NCBI GenBank assembly: GCA_910589415.1
Contig: OU342632.1
Location: 33,989,637-34,053,636 of the forward strand
DNA length: 64,000 nucleotides
Source of the DNA: Malachius bipustulatus
Lineage: Eukaryota; Arthropoda; Insecta; Coleoptera; Melyridae
Direction of reading: 5' to 3'
In this document: positions 11,506 through 21,826 of the stretch, piece after piece
Position numbering within the stretch: position 1 is the first letter of the stretch
How the letters are laid out: each line of letters starts with the position of its first letter
The notes under the pieces: model-generated
Seen by the model: the letters and a program-made list of their open reading frames with translations, nothing else
Told to the model about the DNA's origin: nothing
The model's database searches: none
Made by a program: the position numbers and the translations under genes

Positions 11506-14500
11506 TTAAGCTGGAATTAAACTAGTAACAACTTTAACAACATTATCTCTATTAATCGGACACTTAGTGTAGAGAGAAGTACACTTCTCCATGTCTCCCT
11601 TTTTACCCATCTCGATAGCTTCCTTCACGGCAGTACCATCCAGCATGTACGTAAACAATGGATTCCTGAAACATAAAACAAAAAAACAAAAAATACCAAA
11701 GCTGGAACACATATAGCCATAGACAATACTTACGTTGACAACGAATAAATAATTTCATCCATAGAATTAGCTTCTCCGGCTTTCATATTCTTTTGCGCAT
11801 CCGTTACGTACGAACAAATAATCCTCTGCATGCAGGAGCTACTATCGATATTGTGTTTCTCCAAGGAATCATCGATTCTGGCCAGAATATCAGTGACAGC
11901 TGACATGTCAGTTTCTAAGCCTAAAAATTAAATCGAAGTGGTATCGAACGAGATAAGCATTATTATTAAATTAAAGTCTAAAAAGATTTTCTATATGCAT
12001 TTTTTAAATACTTGTTTGAGAGGTTAAAGAAGAAACATCGCCCTTAACCCAAACGATGGCAGCTTCGACGGTTTAGTGGTCTGCTCTCTAACCCGCTGAG
12101 CTACCACCCGCCCGACTGAAAAGATACTAACTTCTGTATCCATATCCTCCGGAAAGCGCGTGCGCCAATTTGGGTACAATTAGAATCGCTCCTAGACCAA
12201 TGAGAGCCCCCAGAGCTATTCCTCCGATATCCAACTTCATAGGGCTGATCATGTATGATGTTTGTCCTCCAGGATATTGCACCCCGTTGCCAGACGCTCC
12301 GTAGTTTGAGATTGGGATTCCAAAACGGGATTCCTTTCCTTCGGCACTTCTTGTCGAATTATGGTGTGTAGGGAGGGAAGTTTCATAGTAACGACTATGA
12401 GATGGTTTGAAACCGCTGCAAGTTGAAAAAAATATTATTAAGAAAATGAAAAATTGAGGATGCTATGAGCGAAAGAGATATATTAATGCGCAGATACGTA
12501 ACAGACATGTTTTTTTCATAACCTTCCCAAATCACGTTTTCATTTGCTGATAGATTTTGCGCATGGGGACATTGCGCAAGTTCACCTCATTCTCAAGAGG
12601 GCTACCTGTGCGTTTGAGCTGTGATGCGCAATACAACTAAAAATGTTTTGCTGTTTTTATATCATCCACGAACGATGTAGGGACTAGGGAGTTCGAGCCA
12701 GTTGTGAGCTAAGCTCATCAGAGTAGAAATAGAGTTGCATTAAAAGATAGTAAAGTCTATTTTTTATTTAGATGGACTTGTCAAACAGCTGTCAAGTTGG
12801 TACCCTGTGCAATCTGCAAACAGTAATTTTCATATTGTAGGATGGTAGCCTGTTTTCTTGACCTTGGCAAAAAATTTAGGTTTGTGACTAAAGTAACGGC
12901 AACACTCCCCGATTCGTGTGTAGGCTATGACGTCACCTGCAAAACATGCTTCCTTGTTGTAAGTTTGCACTGTCACAAAACGCAAGTTAAAAACTTCAAA
13001 TTACTTTATTTTCTTTGAAAATAGTCTTTTTTTAATAGTTATCTAATTTTTGAGGATAAATTTAACTGTTGATTGAATATATCTTTCTAATGACGTTTTG
13101 CGAAAACTAGGTCTAGGTCCTCAGTCGGTACTCTAGTCACAGCGAAACGCAAAGAAACTTGAAAAGTAGAAGTTGTCAAATTGACAAACCAAAATATCAA
13201 ATTCAAAATTAATAAAATGCTGAGGCAGGTGAATTTATTTCAAAAGAAAGAAAAGAACGAATAATCAAATGCTATAAACATAGCGATTGAAAGATGTTTC
13301 TCCAGATTAAGCAAAAATACAGTTTAATCAGATTCCTTGAGAAATTCTTAAAAAATTATTAAATAATGTAAGTACCTCTGTCAATAATAGATCTTCTATT
13401 TTAAAAATTTTTATAAAAAACTAAGAAGGAATTGGTCTAATCCTAAATACATAAGATTTATAAGAGTAAATAGCTAGGTACTTACATTTACAAGTCTCTA
13501 AAATTTTACAATTTACCTCTAACAGTTGCGTTTATAGTTTTTCGAATTTTAAATTTTGAAATAAAATGACAATTAAACTAGTCGTCATAACCTAAATTAA
13601 TTTAGTAACCATTCTAGTGACTATTTTAGTAACAACTATCACCATAACCAACCTAATCAGTCTTGTTGCCAATCGTTCCCCTAGAATTTTGACTTGGTGG
13701 AATCCATCTAAATAAAAAATAAAGTATATGTGCGCCTAGAGCATCTTATCGATTACGGTAGCTTTATTACCGACGCTGATCCAAGAGTCAATGTCGGTAA
13801 TACAGGTACCCTTAGTAAGGATACAAAACTTGTTCTAATGCATCAACTGACACCCTGACCTGACACCCATCAATTCCTAAATCAAATTTTTTGGCCCAAA
13901 TTTACAAAATTTAAAATTCCAGTATTCAATATCTCAAAATGTTTTAACTTTATACAAAAATAATCAATAAACACGCATATGGCTGACGACGAATCATCAC
14001 CAAAAAGTCTGACAGACCCTGAAGAGATTTCCAGATGGTTGTTCGAGTTGGTTTCCAATGGTATTCATGAAAGTCCAATAGACATAAACGTAGGGAAAGC
14101 TGAACCCATTCAGCTACCACCACTTACTTGGAAGAACCATGATAAAGTCCCCAAGAAGATGAAGCTGACCAACACTGGACACACTGTGATTTTGAGCGGA
14201 AAATGGCAAACAGAGAGACCTTATATTTGCGGAGGACCCCTCAACGGCAACTATGTCTTTTCCCAAATGCATATACATTGGGGTGCTAATGATATGGAAG
14301 GTAAGAAATGAACGGGATTATTAAAAATGTGTAACTTTAATATAAAAAAATAAGTTCTAAAGTGATTAGTGAGATAAATTCGTGTATGTACTTAGGTAGG
14401 TAAATAAAATTAAATGTCAAGAAAGCAATCATCAACTGCTTCGTTTCCACTTCCAGGAAGCGAACACACCGCGGAAGGTAAAAAATATGCCATGGAACTC

Positions 14501-17500
14501 CATGTGGTGTGCTTCAAGAGCGCATATTTAACCCAAGAAGCAGCTCTCAAAGAACGCGATGGAATCGTCTTACTGGTATATTTCTTCAAAGCAGGAGACT
14601 CGACTTCTCTACCATCCGCCGTGATCGATGCTGCTAAGAACATCGAACCAGCAGTGACCTCCGCCAAAATTAGCCCGTTTGCTCTGAGTAACATGGTAAG
14701 CTCTTACAATAATCTACAATAATAGGTACCATAATAAAAGGATTCTTCTGCATCTGCAGGTGAAACAGTTCCAAGAGGATTATTTATTCTACTGGGGCGC
14801 TATCACGGGTAGGAGCTGCAATCATCATGCCATCTGGTGCATCTACAGGGAAGCTCTGAGCATTTCTTCGGAAGACTTGGAAACTTTCAGGAAGATCAAA
14901 AATAAACGCAAGAAACCGATCAAGAAAAACTGTAGGAAAATAGTGGCACACAAGAACAGGAAACTGGTTCATGTGTCTCCGGGAAACGTCAATGACCGTA
15001 CTATTCTTAACAGCGATGATAAGTAGTGGAGTTAACTTTTTTGGTGAATCTCTTCAAGTTATTTAGTCAATTTTTATCAATTAACTTGTGGTATCTTGTG
15101 CAAGTGAATTAATTTTTTTTAAAGTCTTGTAACGATAATGGTAACTTAAGTGAATACATTACAATAGGGATAACTTGTCCAAGTAAATTTTCTATCTAAA
15201 TATAAATAAATTTACCTAACGATTTTGATACTTCCTATACGAGACCTTAATCCTATAACCAGCTCATTCTCGCCATACGCCATACATACTATTAATTGGT
15301 CGAATTGAAGAATAATAATTATTCTTCACACCCAAGTTATTGTGGTTTGAACTAGGTAGAATTCATTTTTAATTTTTCCCAAGGTAGCGAGCACACTGCA
15401 GACGGTTCCAGACATCCAGCCGAGCTTCACGCCCTCTACTTCAAGGAGTCTTACCAAACCCACGAGCACGCTTTGAAGCAGAAAGACGGCATCGTTATGT
15501 TGGTCTATTTCTACCAAATAGGGAACTATACGACACCCATTATTCAGCTCATAAGAGGAAGTGTCAGAGAAATAGTAAGGCCACACACATCCGCAACTTT
15601 GGAATCGAGGAGTTTAGACTCACTTTTGACGGAGTTTACTGGCGACTATTTGCTTTATTTTGGTAGGTATACCTGCATAGTTTTAAATTGAATAGATAAT
15701 TTTTAATATATCAAAACAGGGACTTTATTTTGTAAAAAGGTTTCAAAAAAGCAATATTTTCACCATGCAGAGAGATGGAGATAAGCAAACTCTCCAAAAT
15801 TGTCTAATAAACGTATTCTGGAAGATTATAAAACTTAAACCTGATAAATCTCTGATGTCAGGACTCAGGAGATGAGCTAGAAATTTGGACCTGGTTAAAT
15901 TGATGGAAGTGCAAAGGCCAAAAAAGGGATTCCTCTTTTTCTTTTACCCATATCGAGAGGGACTATTGGCCCTGGCTTTGCAGCTACTTGCCCTGTGATT
16001 TGTGTGTTTGTGTTTCTTAGACAGAAATCAGTGGCGTAGATACAATTTGCGAATAGTGAAATTATTTACTCAACTTGCTACAAAGGCTATTTTTTATTTT
16101 TTGCCTCTCCATTTTCAAGGAAATGGAAAACTCTGTAAATTGGCCTGAAGAGTTTTTATTTTTTTTTTTTTAATTTACAGGTAGTATGACCACATCCATA
16201 TGCAGTCACTATGTCCTCTGGTTGATTAGTAGGATACAACTCAGTGTTACATCAGCCGAGACGGAAGTACTTCGAGGCCTCTACGATGAAAATTTTCTCC
16301 CGATGGAAAGGACATTCAAGGGTGTAGATTGGGGTGCGGACGAGTTCCCTAAAATATACCACGTGAACCCTTCTTCTGTGATGTTCTCGACACTTTTACC
16401 CCTGGCCACGCCCGATTATCTGTGTTTAGTTAATAAGGACGACGAAGAAAACGAATGAAATAATAAACGTCTCTTTCTAACACCAAATACCCTCAACTAA
16501 CTAGAGTCCTGCATTACCGACACTGACGCCTACTCGTTGCAGCTAATTGGATTTCGACACAATTCGGAATCCGATTATACGAAGTGAATATTTAACACAT
16601 GCGCTTTATGTAATCGCATTTACAACAGCAACACCATTTCGGATACGTTTGTATGTGTGCAGATCGCAAATCAATTTTTTTGCAACACAAATTTTGTGGA
16701 CATGCGCAATGAACCATTTCTGATCTGAGTGTTTGTTGAATGCTTGGATTTGACTTAAAATTATTTTATTTGCATATTTAGAGGTCAACTTTCATGTTTA
16801 AAGGAATTATTGACAAGAAATAATTACAACAAAATGTGACGATCAAAGATAAAGTTAATAATTATTGTCTTGCTGGGGAGTTTGTTTTGTCGGGCTATGC
16901 TCGTAAACTTGAAGACGACTTGTGGAGTCCCTTTCACCTTATCAGAGAACCGGTAACACATATTCAGGGACTGTATGAAAACTTGCTACAAGAAAGTATG
17001 ATGGAGGTGTCTTTAATTTCAGCAGCCTTTCTGTACAGTTCTTTGACAATACCTAAACTACTACCAGAGCTGGCCATGTACTCGAGTACTTTACTCGTAT
17101 TTTTGCTACGAGTAAAAAAACTACTCGTAATTTTTTACTCACAAGTACTTTCCATCCAAAATACTTACTACTCGTACGGATAAGTACAATTACAACTACT
17201 CGAGAAATTTTACTCGTGAAATACGGATATTTTTACGGATAGAAATGACGTCATGCCGTCAGCAGGGAACCGATCTAAAAACGAGTTCACCGTCCTGCGC
17301 AATTGCACTGTCACTGTCACTAGTAATGCCGCATTTTATAATACACATTTTTATATAACATATCAAATATGCGCTATATAAGAAGTTATTAATTTCTTTA
17401 CAATAAAATTTCTTTCATTGAAAAAATTCTTTCAAATTCAAAGCATTTGAATTTATGTTGAAGATTAAATACTGCTTTTTCCCTTACCCCTCCTTAAATG

Positions 17501-20500
17501 AAAGCCTAACTTCGCCACTGGGTGCATCCGTGCATCGGGCGTCATGAAGCACTCTCGAACAGGGCGCCATTATCACACGAGTCGGCACTGCTTAGATTAG
17601 AATATGATACGATCTATGGAACGGATATACCTGCTCTCACTCGTATTTAGCTATCACAAGCCTGACGTCATAGGCTGGTTGCGCCTTGGTATTTATTGGT
17701 ATCATGATGGATCATGCGCACGACACGAATAAAACTACTCGTACTTGTTACTCGTGTTTTCACGAGTATTACTCGTACTCGTCCACCTGTTTGTGACAAA
17801 ATACTTACGAGTAAATACTTACGAGTACATTTTCCAAGTACTTCGTACTCGAATTATTTACGAGTACTCTTTTCAGTACTCGTGCCCAGCTCTGACTACT
17901 ACTACTACTTCATCTAGTTGATCTACGTATAGGTATATCTCCAGAAACCAGAAATGGTAGCACTAACATTTCAAATTTCTATTGCAAAAATTACTTTGGA
18001 ATTCCAATTCGTAATCGGATTCCGAATTGTGTCGAAATTCAATAGGTTATTTGTAACTTAAGCTTATTATTGTAAGCATCGGTGTCGGTAATACAGGTAC
18101 TCTAAAATTTTACAGAGACCTTATGCGGCAAAGGGTGGAGCTTGTGATTCATAAACAGGTTTTGTTGTTTAATTATGGTTGCACTAATTCGTAACACTAA
18201 TATCGTCATTTCTAATTAAGCTTGTTAGCTTAAGGCGAGTTGCTAAATATCAAACGTTGAGCAACGTTGAGCAACAATGCCAAAATACCGTTTCTAAAAT
18301 AATGTTGACAGCTGCATGATATTGACAACTATTATTGTTTGGTATTTAGAACTCATCCTTTTAGTTTTCAATTTTGACATTCAAAAATCTTCCCTGTTTC
18401 GCCAAAAAATATTTCTTTTAGTTTCACCCAGCTTGGCGGCGCTGCTGGAGTTGTTTTAAATCAACACAATGCATTTCTTCTACGCGGGGTGTCCCAAAAT
18501 AACTATTCATAATTTTCGGGCGTGATATGGGGCATCAAAAGAAATAAAGTCTATAACCTGAGTGTCCTAAAATGTCCGGTTTTCAAGATACAGGGTGTTA
18601 AAGTAAAAAATAAAATCAGTTTTTTATTAATATCTCAAAGTTATCCTTATTTACCGATTTTGCTAAAATTTGGCTGTGTTGTTCGGTCTGATAAGAACTT
18701 ACTAAACTAAAACTTACTGATTAGACTAAGATAAGTTACCACTAACTAGATGATAACTATGAATTCCAGCGGCGTCCCGGGGGGCAAAATCACCATTAAT
18801 AGTGACTAAAAAGATGTAGGCCACAGACTTTGTTCACAAATTGTATACTTTTTGGGGGCTAAACAGCTAAAAATACAATTTTTTATGTCTTGATATTTTT
18901 TGTATCTTACTTTGTATTCGAGAAAAAACTAAAGCCTGCTACTAAGTGCCTAAAACTAATCAATGTCGAAAAATCGACTTTCATTTTGATAATTTTATTT
19001 TCTCAATTTTTCTTCATGCATTGAGGTTTTAGTTTTTTTCCGAAAATGAAGTGAAATACAAAAAAATCAGGAGACAAAAAAGTTGCATTTTTAGCTGCTT
19101 AACCAGACAAAAAAATATAAAACTTGTGAATAAAGTCAGTAGCGTATACATTATTTGTCAATATTATCCGTGAGGACGCCACTGGAACTCATAACTATAT
19201 CCTCTACTCGTGCTAACTTTTTTGTGCTAACGTCTTATCACAACAAACAACACTGCCAAATTTCATCAAAATTCGCAAAAGGATCTTTGAGATTATTAAA
19301 AAAAAAAAAAAACGATTTTTTTATGAGAAAACACCCTGAATCTTGTAATCTATAATTTTAGGATACATATTTATAGAAAAAAAATTGTTTTGGTGCTTCC
19401 TATCATACCTGGAAATTGTGAATAGTTACTCATCTGGGACACCTGTATAATATATACAGGGTTACTGGTAACTGGATACATTCCTTTGGTGATCTGATAA
19501 AACAAGAGGTAAGGAGTAAATTAACCCCAACATGCACTATACAAAACTCAATAGATTTTGAGATATTTCGATTTTCAACTTTTCTTAAAAAAATGGTTTC
19601 AAATGTCTTGAAATGTAATTTTCAAAAAATCTACTTTACCTTTTTAATTTTTTTTTTTGCTGGAATACTTCTTGTCCAATACTATGTTTCCTTTTGGAAT
19701 AAAAAATATCCTGAGGTATTTCGATTGTGTGAAAATTTCAAAGAAAAACTTTCACAAACTATTTTTTTTTTAAAGATTTAAAAGTTTTTACAAGTTATTT
19801 TCGCAAAATTGTCAAGGCAACTTGCGTACAAATTGTTTTAAAAACTTTCTTAGTGTAGTTTCTATCTAACAAGGTACGAATCTTGTACAAGAATAACAGA
19901 ATCTCCCCGCTATGTACCGTTACCGAGGAACAAATCCTTAAGTCGGGACGTTTTAAAAAAAATACGCCCCTGAACGGGGGTCTTAAAATTCTCTGATCCG
20001 GCCCATTTTCAATAGGTCGTATTTGGGGGTGACGAGCTTTGTCCCTACCAAGTTTCGTCCCGATCGGTAAACCTTTCAGACACTTAGAGTGGCTATTACT
20101 AGGCTATTCCCGAAAAATCCCGAAATTCCCGAAAAAATGACACTTCCCGGGAACGGATCCCGCTCATTTTCAATAGGCATCGTGCCACGGTGCGCCTCTT
20201 CAATCGAGCCAAATTTCAACTTTCCCACATGAAAACTGGCGGCTCTAGAGTGTTTCCTAGCAAAGTCACAGAAGTTTCGTAAGTATACGTATTCTTGTGC
20301 CCGAAAAATGTCTGTCTGTCGGTCTGCGTCTGTCTGTTACTTTGCTAGGAAACACTCTAGAGCCGCCAGTTTTCATGTGGGAAAGTTGAAATTTTGCTCA
20401 ATTGAAGAGGCGCACCGTGGCACGATGCCTATTGAAAATGAGCGGGATCCGTTCCCGGGAAGTGTCATTTTTTCGGGAATTTCGGGATTTTTCGGGAATA

Positions 20501-21766
20501 GCCTAGTAATAGCCACTCCAAGTGTCTGAAAGTTTTACCGATCGGGACGAAACTTGGTAGGGACGAAGCTCGTCACCCCCAAATACGACCTATTGAAAAT
20601 AAGCCGGATCAGAGAATTTTAAGACCCCCGTTCAGGGCCGTATTTTTTTTAAAACGTCCCGACTTAAGGATTTGTTCCTCGGTAACGGTACATAGCGGGG
20701 AGATTCTGTTATTCTTATACAAGATTCGTACCTTGTTAGATAGGTATTACACTAAGAAAGTTTTTAAAACAATTTGTACGCAAGGTGCCTTGACAATTTT
20801 GCGAAAATAACTTGTAAAAACTTTTAAATCTTATTTAAAAAAAATAGTTTGTGAAAGTTTTTCTTTGAAATTTTCACACGATCGAAATACCTCAGGATAT
20901 TTTTTATTCCAGAAGGAAGCATAGTATTGGACAAGTATTCCAGCAAAAAAAAATCAAAAAGTTAAAGTAGATTTTTTGAAAATTACATTTCAAGACATTT
21001 GAGCCCATTTTTTTTAAGAAAAGTTGAAAATCGAAATGTCTCAAAATCTATTGAGTTTTGTATAGTTCATGTTGGGGTTAATTTACTCCTTATATACCTC
21101 TTGTTTTATCAGATCACCAAAGGAATGTATCCAGTTACCAGTAACCCTGTAGAAGTTTTTTGGATTTATTGTTGAGAATTTGTTAACACAATAAGTAGTA
21201 CCAATTTAGAAGTTACTGAGATTTATTGTTCAGAAAGGACATTAATAAAAATTGATCTAACCCCTCCTCCCTATTCAATTACCTACAGAAGTTATGGGAG
21301 AGATGGGGGAATTGAACACGTTCTTATCATCCTAATCTGGGGGTAAATGTAACATTTTACGCGAGATAACATTTTTATTAAATATTTAAAAAAATCTTCC
21401 CAAAAAACTACACCCACCTTCTCCTCCCCTTCAATGACAACGCACATCTTAGGCCGGAAAACTGGGAAATTTTCAAGTATTATACGGAGTGGGGTAAAGA
21501 TTAGGTAAGGTACAGAAAAAAAAAGTTTTCTAGAAAATACAGATGACACAGCAGTATTGAAACTTTTGCAGGTATTTTTGTGGGATAGGGTGTCTACTGG
21601 ATAAAATAAAATATGATTTTGTTAAGAAAAAAAAGATAAGTATGTATAATAATCACAATAAGACGACTTACCCTTCTTCAGGATCGTATTTCTTAGGCGA
21701 AGCACCGGACAGAACGAAACTAGCAGCTAGAACCAGCAGAGCAGGTGAATAGAAAAAACAAGTCAT
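11506..21766 (-). CDS. DM4/DM12-like secreted or membrane protein, gene A
   Basis: Four exons: 21672-21766, 12132-12415, 11734-11920, 11506-11665. All phases agree, giving 241 residues. An N-terminal signal peptide (MTCFFYSPALLVLAASFVLS) is followed by a Ser/Tyr/Gly-rich spacer and a Gly-rich hydrophobic segment (IGGIALGALIGLGAILIVP). A C-terminal Cys module reads SCMQRIICSYVTDAQ, LFTYMLDG, MEKCTSLYTKCP. This order (C-x-x-x-I/x-C, then a short helix, then C-x(3-6)-Y-x-x-C-P) is that of the insect DM4/DM12 family, whose function is largely unknown. Intron 1 is 9.26 kb and contains a carbonic anhydrase gene on the opposite strand plus several transposons. A TATA/Inr pair lies just upstream of the ATG. 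Confidence 0.8.
12025..12112 (-). repeat. tRNA-derived SINE head or tRNA pseudogene
   Basis: On the minus strand, GGTGGTAGCTCAGCGGGTTAG reproduces a tRNA D-arm and pol III A box, followed by an anticodon-arm-like GACCACTAAACCGTC. The B box is degenerate and no proper T arm forms. It sits in intron 2 of DM4/DM12-like gene A. Confidence 0.5.
12749..13725. mobile_element. Possible inverted-repeat element
   Basis: The segment TTTTTTATTTAGATGGA at the left end reappears inverted (TCCATCTAAATAAAAAATAA) about 970 bp away. Between them lies AT-rich sequence without a gene. The inverted ends are short and target duplications are unclear, so confidence is low. Confidence 0.35.
13765..13811. mobile_element. 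Remnant of the GGGAA-end family
   Basis: Two opposed end fragments (ATTACCGACGCTGAT and GTCAATGTCGGTAATACAGG) lie almost back to back, leaving 47 bp of the family seen at 8078. It sits about 170 bp upstream of the carbonic anhydrase start codon. Confidence 0.5.
13979..15026 (+). CDS. Alpha-carbonic anhydrase, isoform A
   Basis: Exons 13979-14300, 14457-14695 and 14760-15026 join in phase to give 275 residues. No signal peptide is seen, so it is probably cytosolic. It would hydrate CO2 with a zinc ion. Residue landmarks, human CA II numbering: proton-shuttle His64 in TNTGHTV; zinc ligands His94 and His96 in QMHIHWG and His119 in MELHVV; Glu106 in GSEHTA; Thr199 in YWGAITGRSC. The usual TTPP loop is changed to TGRS, so Thr200 and both prolines are lost, which may change activity or inhibitor binding. 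The N-terminus lacks the common WGY motif but keeps SPIDIN. The tail (KNKRKKPIKKNCRK onward) is strongly basic. AATAAA lies at 15205. Exon 1 can also join the exons of isoform B. The gene is nested in an intron of DM4/DM12-like gene A, on the opposite strand. Confidence 0.85.
13979..16458 (+). CDS. Alpha-carbonic anhydrase, alternative isoform B using second 3' half
   Basis: Exon 1 (13979-14300) can also splice to 15384-15662 and then 16181-16458. Phases fit exactly (phase 1 at both junctions), giving 292 residues. The second half begins GSEHTADGSRHPAELH, with Glu106 and His119, and carries YLLYFGGSMTTSIC, keeping Thr199 and Thr200. It lacks the zinc ligands His94 and His96, which only exon 1 supplies, and no other HIHWG exon lies in the 357 bp between the two halves. 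The introns differ: A is split before VKQFQ, B is split inside YFG|GSM, so B is not a recent exon copy of A. B ends with its own AATAAA at 16462. Either exon 1 is shared by alternative splicing, or B is a remnant of a second gene that lost its 5' end. Transcripts would decide. Confidence 0.6.
15205..15210 (+). terminator. Poly(A) signal, carbonic anhydrase isoform A
   Basis: AATAAA lies about 180 bp after the isoform A stop codon and before the isoform B exons, consistent with an alternative last exon. Confidence 0.4.
16462..16467 (+). terminator. Poly(A) signal, carbonic anhydrase isoform B
   Basis: AATAAA starts a few bases after the isoform B stop codon, supporting that the second half is still used as a transcript end. 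Confidence 0.45.
16504..18102. mobile_element. GGGAA-end transposon family, copy 2, interrupted by a hAT element
   Basis: TA-flanked ends GAGTCCTGCATTACCGACAC and GTGTCGGTAATACAGGTACTC match the family at 8078. A further inverted pair (TTCGACACAATTCGGAATCC near 16550 and its inverse near 18015) extends the ends. An 830 bp hAT-type element is inserted within. Net length without it is about 760 bp. Confidence 0.7.
17065..17894. mobile_element. Non-autonomous hAT element with 8 bp target duplication
   Basis: It begins CAGAGCTGGCCATGTACTCG and ends CGAGTACT...AGTACTCGTGCCCAGCTCTG. The 8 bp ACTACTAC occurs directly on both sides (17057-17064 and 17895-17902). CAGAGCTGGGCAC-type ends with 8 bp duplications are typical of hAT elements. 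The subterminal regions are full of ACTCG/CGAGT motifs, which are often transposase binding sites. No transposase frame is present. Confidence 0.85.
18103..18482. other. Intronic spacer
   Basis: Single-copy-looking AT-rich sequence between two transposons inside intron 1 of DM4/DM12-like gene A. Nothing coding is seen. Confidence 0.4.
18483..19445. mobile_element. Foldback element, GGTGTCCCA ends
   Basis: The left end GGGGTGTCCCAAAATAACTA and the right end (inverse of CAGGTGTCCCAGATGAGTAA) flank about 960 bp whose two halves are imperfect inverted copies. For example, AAGATACAGGGTGTTAAAG near 18585 matches an inverted GAAAACACCCTGAATCTTG near 19327. Apparent TA flanks. No gene inside. Exact ends are uncertain by a few bases. 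Confidence 0.6.
19457..21149. mobile_element. Giant foldback element, about 810 bp near-perfect inverted arms
   Basis: It starts CAGGGTTACTGGTAACTGGA and ends with the exact inverse, flanked by TA. The left arm runs to about 20264 and the right arm starts about 20339. Over most of its length the arms differ only by scattered substitutions, judged about 95% or more identical by eye. The 75 bp loop includes repeated TGTCTG. The whole 1.69 kb could fold into one long hairpin. No protein is encoded; the frame from 20308 is a by-product. Confidence 0.85.
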
Positions 21767-21786
21767 TTTTGCTCGAGTCCAAAAAA

Positions 21787-21826
21787 ATTACTGACGATTT
21801 CGATGAGTGTCGATCGCATTTATAGA
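21787..21826 (-). promoter_or_regulatory. TATA/Inr core promoter of DM4/DM12-like gene A
   Basis: On the minus strand CTATAAATGC (TATAAA at 21824-21819) is followed 32 bp later by TCAGTA, the insect initiator, with A at 21792. The start codon follows at 21766. Spacing is the standard TATA to initiator distance. Confidence 0.6.

Noticed and set aside
12025..12112. Functional tRNA gene
   Set aside because: The A box is good but the anticodon and T arms do not fold and the B box is degenerate, so it is better called SINE-like or a pseudogene.
16836..17183. 115-codon plus frame
   Set aside because: It crosses the boundary of the hAT element inside another transposon and has no recognisable motif.
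20308..20529. Open frame in the loop and arm of the giant foldback
   Set aside because: It falls in an inverted-repeat arm, has no family motif, and the matching arm does not preserve it as coding sequence.
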